From Pseudomonadota bacterium (lineage in GTDB: Bacteria; Bdellovibrionota; Oligoflexia; Oligoflexales; Oligoflexaceae): a stretch of DNA of 11,115 bases. The DNA is taken from the NCBI GenBank assembly GCA_029556045.1, contig JAKQGS010000353.1, positions 1-11,115 of the forward strand. Direction: 5' to 3'. Numbering within the stretch: the first letter of the stretch is position 1; the number at the start of each line of letters is the position of its first letter. This document shows positions 6,565-11,115 of the stretch, piece by piece. The notes under the pieces were generated by a model that saw only the letters and a program-made list of their open reading frames with translations, did not search any database and was not told the DNA's origin. The position numbers and the translations under genes are program-made.

Positions 6565-7002
6565 CGATTTCAGAATCCCGATGATCAATTCCGGGTGCCA
6601 ATCCTGAAGGTGGAAAAAATCCGCTTTGGAAAGCGATTACTATTCACCATGGAAGGATTAAACTCCCTGCCCGAAAACTCTCCGGAGATACCCGTCATGA
6701 TCCTGCAATCCCTGGTTGAAAATGCTGTAAAACACGGTGTGTTAAGAAATCTGGAAGGAGGAACTATCGCCATTGCCGTCAAAGTCTTTGATGATCATAT
6801 TGAACTGTCAGTGCAGGATGATGGTAAATCAGAACTCATCCAGACCAAAGGAATAGGCGGTGCCGGTACTGCCATTGCTAATTGTCGCAGGCGGCTGGAT
6901 CTCCTTTATCGCGGCAAAGCATCAATTTCACATCAAAGTATCGCCGGTCAAGGCACAAAAGTCATTGTTTCGATTCCATTTTTTAACCGGGGTGCACAAT
7001 GA
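6565..7002 (+). pseudogene. LytS/YehU-type sensor histidine kinase, C-terminal remnant
   Basis: Remnant of a LytS-family membrane sensor kinase. What survives is mainly the ATP-binding domain: the family motif KVEKIRFGKRL (residues 5-15 counted from a GTG at 6595), the N-box LQSLVENAVKHGV (37-49), a G1-like DDG (75-77), and the terminal GQGTKVIVSIPF. Everything normally before this is absent: membrane segments, sensor domain and the phospho-acceptor histidine region. The frame is closed by a stop at 6562-6564, and the few codons just before the match (QNPDDQFRVP) could be a shred of the missing part joined by an internal deletion. The end overlaps the regulator start as ATGA, the normal operon arrangement of such pairs. 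No phosphorylation function is expected. A shortened but expressed ATPase domain cannot be excluded. Confidence 0.75.
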
Positions 7003-7419
7003 TAAGGGCCCTAATCGTTGACGATGAGGAGCATGCTCGAAACCGTCTGAGAAGAATGCTGGCTGATTTTCCTGAAATCGATGTTGTCGGTGAGGGTCAA
7101 GATGGCGTCGAAGCCATCAAACTTGCGCAAAAGCTGTCGCCTGATGTGATGCTTCTGGATGTCAATATGCCATGTCGAAGTGGTGGTGGGTGATCGTCGA
7201 ATATTGGTCGATGAAACCCTGGAGAAGCTAATGCATCGGCTCGATTCGCGAAGATTTTTCAGAATCCATCGCAGCTACATCATAAATCTGGATTTCCTTG
7301 AAAAAATCCAACGCGATGGTGATCGCAAATACACGGCACTATTGCGGGATAAAGCGATGCATGAGCTACCGATCAGTCGCAGTTTGATTGAGAGCCTAAA
7401 GCAAAAATTATTGGTGTAA
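6999..7419 (+). pseudogene. LytTR-family response regulator, disrupted by internal deletion and frameshift
   Basis: Two halves of one response regulator in different frames. The first (6999-7193, ATG overlapping the kinase stop) is a good receiver start: VDDE at residues 7-10 and phospho-acceptor Asp54 in LLDVNMP. It then breaks off in CRSGGG and a TGA. The second half, in the +1 frame from about 7174 to 7419, is the end of a LytTR DNA-binding domain, with the classical RRFFRIHRSYIINLD and LPISRS. A normal member of the family is about 240-260 residues; here roughly 57 receiver and 80 LytTR residues remain, so on the order of 110 residues are gone. The breakpoint lies near 7172-7180, just after the MP motif. 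Together with the truncated kinase this is a decayed two-component system. The LytTR piece has an ATG at 7159, but this is probably chance. Confidence 0.8.
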
Positions 7420-7486
7420 TGTTAATGCATGCTGGGGAAACGTAAAGAACGCGCTTTCCTGGTCAATTGAAGTCGTTCAAAGATAA

Positions 7487-7522
7487 TTGACAGAACCGGT
7501 GCAGAGGTGTATACAATGTATA
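7487..7522 (+). promoter_or_regulatory. mazEF promoter with overlapping operator-like palindrome
   Basis: A perfect -35 TTGACA lies at 7487-7492. After 17 bases comes TATACA (7510-7515); an alternative -10, TACAAT, at 7512-7517 has a 19-base spacer. The -10 region sits inside TGTATACA (7508-7515), a perfect palindrome, and within the near-palindrome TATACAATGTATA (7510-7522). That is where a MazE/MazEF complex would bind to shut off its own promoter. The mazE ATG follows about 22 bases later. Confidence 0.7.
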
Positions 7523-7543
7523 TCCATAAAGATGGGGAAGTCA

Positions 7544-7789
7544 ATGAAATCAAAAGTTAAAAAGTGGGGTAATAGTTTAGGGGTACGCATTCCTAAAAAT
7601 ATGTTGGAAGAGGCTCATCTTGAAGACGGTAGTGAAATCGATATCAGTGTGAAAGATGGCAGCATCGTGATTTATGCCCGCAAGAAAAAGGGACGTGTAA
7701 CGTTAAAGACTTTACTTGCCAATTTAGAGCCGGAACACCTCGTTCGGGATGACGAACAAGATGCTCTAATGGGAAGGGAGATATGGTGA
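7544..7789 (+). CDS. mazE: MazE-type antitoxin
   Basis: Antitoxin that neutralises MazF and, with it, represses the operon. The 81 residues start at the ATG at 7544 (GGGGAAG just upstream), not at the TTG at 7487, which would lie inside the promoter. The AbrB-fold N-terminus reads KVKKWGNSLGVRIPKNML (residues 4-21), the MazE hallmark, with DGSEIDISVKDGSIVIYARK as the second strand pair. The C-terminal tail is acidic (LEPEHLVRDDEQD) and ends GREIW, closely matching the tail by which E. coli MazE grips MazF. It overlaps mazF by 7 bases, which enforces coupled translation. All expected elements are intact, so it should be functional. Confidence 0.93.
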   Translation: MKSKVKKWGNSLGVRIPKNMLEEAHLEDGSEIDISVKDGSIVIYARKKKGRVTLKTLLANLEPEHLVRDDEQDALMGREIW

Positions 7790-8139
7790 AAAACAAATCC
7801 AAATCATACATTCCACGCAAGGGAGACCTGATTTGGATTAATTTTAATCCAACATCAGGAGTTGAGCAAAAAGGTCTGAGGCCAGCTCTTGTTGTCAGCG
7901 AAATGGCTTTTAACGATAAAGTTGGCATGGCATTCTGCTGCCCTGTCACGAATACGGTGCGTGGTGGTCCATTTGAAGTTCTTGTCCCCAAAAAATCTGG
8001 AGTTTCGGGCGTTATACTGACCGATCAGATCCGTAGCATCGACTGGAGAGCGCGGGAAGCCAGATTTATTTCAAGTGCAAGTATCAATGTCATGAATGAT
8101 GTCGTCGACCGACTGGCAGCAATTTTAGGGATCAGTTAG
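7783..8139 (+). CDS. mazF: MazF-type endoribonuclease toxin
   Basis: Sequence-specific mRNA-cleaving toxin of the MazF/PemK family, acting in the cytoplasm. The 118-residue length is normal. GDLIWINFNPTSGVEQKG spans residues 14-31, followed by RPALVVS; Glu28 and Arg33, plus Thr56 in CCPVTN, align with the residues important for E. coli MazF activity (Glu24, Arg29, Thr52). The DQIRSIDWRAR segment (81-91) is also nearly identical to the E. coli form. The start is ATG 7783 with GGGAG three to seven bases upstream; GTG 7786 is a less likely alternative. Its TAG overlaps the higA stop on the other strand, so the two TA modules converge with no spacer. The toxin appears intact. Confidence 0.95.
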   Translation: MVKNKSKSYIPRKGDLIWINFNPTSGVEQKGLRPALVVSEMAFNDKVGMAFCCPVTNTVRGGPFEVLVPKKSGVSGVILTDQIRSIDWRAREARFISSASINVMNDVVDRLAAILGIS

Positions 8140-8408
8140 CCAGCCATGCGTTCTTTATAAGCATGGTCCAAATCCCACATCTGTTGGAGGTTAAGCCAAA
8201 ACTCAGGAGTCGTTTTTAAAGCCTCCGCGAGTTCAATAGCTGAAGAAGCCGTGACGGATCTTTTCCCCCGAATGATCTCGTTGAGTTTACGGGGAGTCCA
8301 ACCAATTTTTTCGGCGAAAGCCCGTTGGGATAACCCTAGGGGCTGCAAAAATTCCTCAAACAAGATTTCGCCGGGATGGAAGGGAGACTTAAATCTTTTA
8401 AACTTCAT
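8136..8408 (-). CDS. higA: HigA-family antitoxin (XRE helix-turn-helix)
   Basis: Antitoxin of HigB and repressor of the higBA operon, 90 residues. The family signature HPGEILFEEFLQPLGLSQ at 11-28 leads into an XRE-type helix-turn-helix (about residues 24-64: LSQRAFAEKIGWTPRKLNEI, then RGKRSVTASSAIELAEAL), followed by the HigA-typical TTPEFWLNLQQMWDL (71-85). ATG 8408 overlaps the higB stop as ATGA, giving the toxin-first order that is characteristic of hig modules. Its TAA (8136-8138) is embedded in the end of mazF. Length and motifs are complete. Of all genes in the island, this assignment is among the clearest. Confidence 0.95.
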   Translation of the reverse strand: MKFKRFKSPFHPGEILFEEFLQPLGLSQRAFAEKIGWTPRKLNEIIRGKRSVTASSAIELAEALKTTPEFWLNLQQMWDLDHAYKERMAG

Positions 8409-8698
8409 GAGTGATAATCCTCCGCTCTAACATCGATAGCTTGACCATCGTCGAATTTAAAAACAATCCGCCATTGATCACTGATTCGTATGGAATAGTA
8501 ATCTCGCAAACTTCCTTTTAGTCGCTCCAGTCGATTACCTGGCGGAATTTTGAAGTCAATGACAGCTCTTGCCGCGTGAATTATCGCGAGTTTTCTTCGG
8601 GTTATACGGTGCAATTCAATAGGAAAGGCGCGAGTTTCTTTAGTCCGTAGATCCTCAACAAGGTCCTTTGTTAACTTATTTCCAAAACTAACGATCAT
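8405..8698 (-). CDS. higB: HigB-family toxin (RelE superfamily)
   Basis: Ribosome-dependent mRNA interferase of the HigB / plasmid-maintenance killer family, 97 residues from ATG 8698. A helical N-terminus (LTKDLVEDLRTKETRAFP, 9-26) precedes the beta core. PPGNRLERLKGSLRDYYSIR (52-71) and ISDQWRIVFKFDDG (72-85) are the classical family motifs, the latter containing the conserved WR pair, and the C-terminus ends DVRAEDYHS. It is the promoter-proximal gene of higBA, overlapping higA by 4 bases. All expected motifs are present, so the toxin is probably active and held in check by HigA. Confidence 0.95.
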   Translation of the reverse strand: MIVSFGNKLTKDLVEDLRTKETRAFPIELHRITRRKLAIIHAARAVIDFKIPPGNRLERLKGSLRDYYSIRISDQWRIVFKFDDGQAIDVRAEDYHS

Positions 8699-8720
8699 AG
8701 AACTCGACCTCGAAATGAAG

Positions 8721-8745
8721 TTCCCATGTTACCACCATACGGGAA
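8721..8745 (-). promoter_or_regulatory. Imperfect inverted repeat upstream of higBA, candidate HigA operator
   Basis: TTCCCATG (8721-8728) and CATACGGGAA (8736-8745) form an inverted repeat apart from a two-base insertion in the right arm. It lies 23-47 bases before the higB start, inside the expected promoter. HigA proteins bind short dyads at this position in characterised systems. No strong -35/-10 pair was identified around it. Confidence 0.4.
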
Positions 8746-8797
8746 TTTTGTAAGAAAAATAGCTAAAAATGAGGTCGTGAGGATTGGGAGGAAACCT

Positions 8798-8893
8798 GTT
8801 TATTTAAGAGGTGGCTTTTATAAACGGTAGGCCCCGGGGTCCCCCTTGCAGGGGTCCCGGGCAGTGTGACCGGCCGTAACCTTTGTTACGACC
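8798..8893. repeat. Three consecutive stem-loops in intergenic DNA
   Basis: First, GTTTAT (8798-8803) pairs with ATAAAC (8820-8825). Second, a GC-rich imperfect hairpin at 8831-8862 has three paired blocks of 4, 3 and 4 bp around a TTGCA loop; GGGGTCCC occurs twice inside it. Third, GG-C-CGTAAC (8872-8880) pairs with GTTACG-A-CC (8885-8893) around a CTTT loop. The tight spacing suggests a structured RNA, an intergenic repeat element or a terminator cluster. I cannot match it to a known family. Confidence 0.4.
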
Positions 8894-9326
8894 TAATAGA
8901 TAGGACGTTGGGATATGATGTCTTGGTGCGAAAACAGCGATCATCAGACAGCGCACAAGACAAAGATCCCGAATCCACTAAGTCATGGTTTCCGTGTCTT
9001 TGTGATGCATTCCGTTGATACATCTGCTTTGCCATGGGTGGGTAAATCTCCTTTGTTTTGAGGGGGGCCATAGCTGAGATCAGGTCGGAACAACCTTTTG
9101 GGGGTGGGTTCCTCTAATCATCAAGTATGGCTTCCCTGCATACAAAAGAGACTTCGGTAAAAAATCAGAGGTTCTTTAGCGGAAAAGTCTAATGCATAAA
9201 AAACGGCAAGAAAAACATTGAAGTGAAGGTGTAAAATAAAACGCAATTAAAAATGAAATCGGAACATACTTCTGGTAAAATAAAATAAAATCAATAAATC
9301 CAGATGGATAAGTTCGTTTTAAAAGG

Positions 9327-10601
9327 TTAAGCAAACGCCTTATCCAAGGCCTGCATCAGGTCCCGCTTGAGGTCGGTCAGATGCTCAATCCCCACGGAAA
9401 GACGGATCATCGATTCGTTGACTCCGAAGGTATTCAGCAAGTCTTTAGGGACATCCGCATGGGTCATGGACATGGGATGTTCGATCAGGGATTCTGTTCC
9501 CCCGAGGGAAACCGCCAGACGGCAGACTTTCACCGCATTCAGCATCTTAAAGGCTTCCGCCTCGCCCCCATCGATCTCAAAGGACAGCAAAGAACCGGGC
9601 CCGGAGCACTGCCGTGTGTAGATATCATGCTGGGGCGTGCCGGGCTCCAGCAGCCCCGGATAATAGACCTTGCGGATGCGGGGATGATCCTGCAAAAGGG
9701 CGGCGATTTTGGCCGCGCTTTTCGCCTGTCGGTGCATGCGGATGGACAGGGTTTCCAGGGAGCGCAGCAGCATCCAGCCGGAAAACGGATTGGCCATGGT
9801 TCCCAGGATGGTGCGGTAGCCGTAGATGCCGTCCATCAGCTCGGCGTTACCGGTGACCACGCCGGCGATCAGATCACTATGACCACCGATAAACTTGGTG
9901 GCGGAATACAGCACAAGATCCGCCCCATGGACGGCCGGGCATTGAAACACGGGTCCTAAAAGGGTGTTGTCCACCGCCAGAATCACCTTCCTGTCTGGGG
10001 TGGAAAGCTCTTTAGCAAGTTTGGCGGAAGCGTCGATGTCCACCAGCACGTTGGAGGGATTGGCGGGAGTCTCCAGATAAATCATGCGCACCTTGCCGGG
10101 ACCGAGTTTTTGGGCCGCCTTGCGCATGGCGTCAGGAGTGTGGTCGCCGCCGGGGATCTGGGTCACATGTATGCCAAATTCCGGAAGGATGTGCTCAAAG
10201 AAGTAATGGGTGCCCCCATAAACCGGCGCGCTGGAGAGGATGTGGTCCCCCGGTCGCACCAGCGCCAGGATCGTGCTGGTAATGGCCGCCATGCCGGAGG
10301 CAAATACCGCCGCTTTTTCCATCTTGTCCCACGCGGCAATACGCTCTTCAAAAATCTGCAGGTTTGGATTGTTGATGCGGCTGTATATCAGGCCGGTGCT
10401 CTCGTTGGGCTTTTTAGCCCGCAGGTGATAGGCCAGTTCGAAAAAACGTTTGCCCTCCTCGGCGGAGGAAAACTGAAAGGTGGAGGTGAGAAACACCGGG
10501 GGCTTTACCGAGCCTTCCGATAGTTTGGGGTCGAACCCCAGTCCGAGAGCCAGGGTTTCCGGGTGGAGGGGGTGTCCGTCCAGGGTTCTTTGATCGGTCA
10601 T
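9327..10601 (-). CDS. Cystathionine gamma-synthase-family PLP-dependent enzyme
   Basis: PLP enzyme of the Cys/Met metabolism family (gamma-synthases, gamma-lyases and O-acyl-homoserine sulfhydrylases), 424 residues. I start it at ATG 10601, with GGGGAG seven bases upstream; the longer frame to 10772 would run through the promoter. YSRINNPN at 73-80 and ASGMAA at 101-106 form the cofactor phosphate region. Asp211 in VDNT should contact the PLP ring nitrogen, Lys236 in SATKFIGGHSD is the Schiff-base lysine, and SLGGTESLIEHP at 365-376 is the substrate-carboxylate motif. The N-terminus (LDGHPLHPETLALG) and an insert at about 57-71 resemble a subgroup often labelled methionine gamma-lyase. However, the cysteine important in the Pseudomonas lyase (YGC) is Gly130 here (YGG), so the exact reaction is open. 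Monocistronic, divergent from glpX. Confidence 0.9.
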   Translation of the reverse strand: MTDQRTLDGHPLHPETLALGLGFDPKLSEGSVKPPVFLTSTFQFSSAEEGKRFFELAYHLRAKKPNESTGLIYSRINNPNLQIFEERIAAWDKMEKAAVFASGMAAITSTILALVRPGDHILSSAPVYGGTHYFFEHILPEFGIHVTQIPGGDHTPDAMRKAAQKLGPGKVRMIYLETPANPSNVLVDIDASAKLAKELSTPDRKVILAVDNTLLGPVFQCPAVHGADLVLYSATKFIGGHSDLIAGVVTGNAELMDGIYGYRTILGTMANPFSGWMLLRSLETLSIRMHRQAKSAAKIAALLQDHPRIRKVYYPGLLEPGTPQHDIYTRQCSGPGSLLSFEIDGGEAEAFKMLNAVKVCRLAVSLGGTESLIEHPMSMTHADVPKDLLNTFGVNESMIRLSVGIEHLTDLKRDLMQALDKAFA

Positions 10602-10650
10602 GGTTAGACTCCCCAAGATTGAAATTAGGTCTGTTGGCGCGATTCCCTTG

Positions 10651-10679
10651 GTTATAATGCTCTTTTCGGCCGCGCTCAA
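10651..10679 (-). promoter_or_regulatory. Sigma70 promoter of the cystathionine gamma-synthase-family gene
   Basis: On the minus strand, TTGAGC (complement of 10674-10679) and TATAAC (complement of 10651-10656) are separated by exactly 17 bases, a strong sigma70 match. Transcription should start near 10644, leaving a leader of only about 40 bases. That is too short for a SAM riboswitch, which might otherwise be expected before a methionine-cycle gene. Confidence 0.7.
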
Positions 10680-10727
10680 GCAGCAATCCTGATGCGACCT
10701 GTTCTGTCGGCCTTGTGAGACGAATGA

Positions 10728-10756
10728 TTGACAGAGGGGTGGGCTTAGGCTAAAAA
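10728..10756 (+). promoter_or_regulatory. Sigma70 promoter of glpX
   Basis: Consensus TTGACA (10728-10733), a 17-base spacer, then TAAAAA (10751-10756), a four-of-six -10 match. The predicted start is near 10763, giving a leader of about 60 bases to the glpX ATG. It lies back to back with the minus-strand promoter at 10651-10679, with about 50 bases between the two -35 boxes. Confidence 0.6.
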
Positions 10757-10822
10757 TTGCGACAATTCTCATTTAAAAACAGGGTTTTGAATGATCGGGC
10801 CCTGACACAGAGGGAGTGTTTT

Positions 10823-11115
10823 ATGGATCGCAATATGGCCTTGGAATTGGTTCGTGTTACCGAAGCAGCCGCTTTGAGTGCTGCCCGCTGGGTGGGACGT
10901 GGTAACGAAAAAGCTGCGGACCATGCCGCCGTGGAGTCGATGCGCAAGGCCTTTGACACCATCGCGATGGAAGGCAAGATCGTGATCGGCGAGGGAGAGC
11001 GGGATGAAGCACCGATGCTTTATATTGGCGAAAAGGTTGGTAAGGGCGGCCCCCGCATCGATATCGCCTGTGATCCCTTGGAAGGTACATCCATTACGGC
11101 GCGTGGCGGCAGCGA
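10823..11115 (+). CDS. glpX: Class II fructose-1,6-bisphosphatase (3' end outside window)
   Basis: Hydrolyses fructose 1,6-bisphosphate to fructose 6-phosphate in gluconeogenesis; some relatives also act on sedoheptulose 1,7-bisphosphate. ATG 10823 is preceded by GAGGGAG about seven bases upstream. The first 97 residues are visible and match the GlpX N-terminus: [33 protein letters not shown] with Asp33, [11 protein letters not shown] at 56-66 with Glu57, and DPLEGT at 84-89 with Asp84 and Glu87. These acidic residues are the expected metal ligands of the family. About two thirds of the gene (typically 320-340 residues) lies beyond the right edge. No sign of disruption in the visible part. 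Confidence 0.95.
   Translation, partial: MDRNMALELVRVTEAAALSAARWVGRGNEKAADHAAVESMRKAFDTIAMEGKIVIGEGERDEAPMLYIGEKVGKGGPRIDIACDPLEGTSITARGGS

Larger units (their letters stand above)
8699..9326. other. Gene-free interval (about 630 bases)
   Basis: No credible coding region on either strand; a 61-codon minus-strand frame at 8886-9071 has no start signal or protein-like composition. The left part holds the higBA control region, then three successive stem-loops (8798-8893). From about 9180 to 9320 the plus strand is very A-rich, with a GTAAAATAAAA direct repeat (9231-9241 and 9275-9285). On the minus strand this gives T-runs downstream of the gene ending at 9327, where only a weak ATCC/GGAT hairpin at 9299-9310 is seen. 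No tRNA, integrase or insertion-sequence end was found. Confidence 0.5.

Noticed and set aside
8862..8893. Resemblance of the minus strand to the 3' end of 16S rRNA (GTCGTAACAA)
   Set aside because: Only about ten bases match, the following sequence diverges, and no other rRNA sequence is present. It is explained by the local CGTAAC/GTTACG hairpin.
9231..9285. GTAAAATAAAA direct repeat
   Set aside because: Only two copies in a very A-rich stretch; low complexity explains it, and no array or insertion-sequence structure is associated.
10602..10772. N-terminal extension of the PLP enzyme to 10772
   Set aside because: It would run through a good -35/-10 promoter, and the added residues do not resemble the family. 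ATG 10601 has GGGGAG at proper distance.
10602..10822. SAM riboswitch upstream of the cystathionine gamma-synthase-family gene
   Set aside because: The predicted leader is only about 40 bases, and no known SAM-aptamer core was recognised on the minus strand.

Overview
The window looks like chromosomal DNA of a Gram-negative bacterium of roughly balanced base composition. Genes lie on both strands, Shine-Dalgarno sites are clear (AGGAGG, GGAGGTGAT), GTG/TTG starts occur, and sigma70-type promoters are recognisable. A selenium-using lifestyle (MnmH plus SelD), a class II fructose-1,6-bisphosphatase and a secreted DUF4360 protein are compatible with something like Bdellovibrionota/Oligoflexia or another deltaproteobacterial-type lineage. 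That placement is a guess from gene content only.

Layout: (1) 2-565 (+), a type II toxin-antitoxin (TA) pair cut by the left edge: an AbrB-fold antitoxin followed by a RelE/ParE-like toxin. (2) 668-3813 (-), a two-gene selenium operon. mnmH (tRNA 2-selenouridine synthase) is translationally coupled through an ATGA overlap to an unusual long selD, in which a flavin-type pyridine nucleotide oxidoreductase is fused in front of selenophosphate synthetase. (3) 4054-4677 (-), a secreted DUF4360 protein followed by a perfect 15-bp hairpin. (4) 5138-5566 (-), a small four-helix membrane protein of unknown function. (5) 5746-8698, an accessory island. It holds a poorly characterised AbrB-like antitoxin/toxin pair (-), the decayed remains of a LytS/LytTR two-component system (+), a mazEF module (+) and a higBA module (-). 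mazF and higA converge so tightly that their stop codons overlap. (6) 8699-9326, a non-coding stretch with three consecutive stem-loops and an A-rich tail. (7) 9327-10601 (-), a PLP-dependent cystathionine gamma-synthase-family enzyme, divergent from glpX (10823 to the right edge, +). Each of these two genes has a recognisable promoter in the shared intergenic region.

How the genes work together: SelD makes selenophosphate, and MnmH uses it to replace sulfur with selenium in the wobble 2-thiouridine of some tRNAs. No selA, selB or tRNA-Sec is visible here, so the local evidence points to selenouridine rather than selenocysteine as the use of selenium. The four TA modules and the disrupted sensor/regulator pair mark the middle of the window as a gene-turnover hotspot between housekeeping metabolic genes. 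I see no transposase, integrase, CRISPR array, rRNA or tRNA gene.
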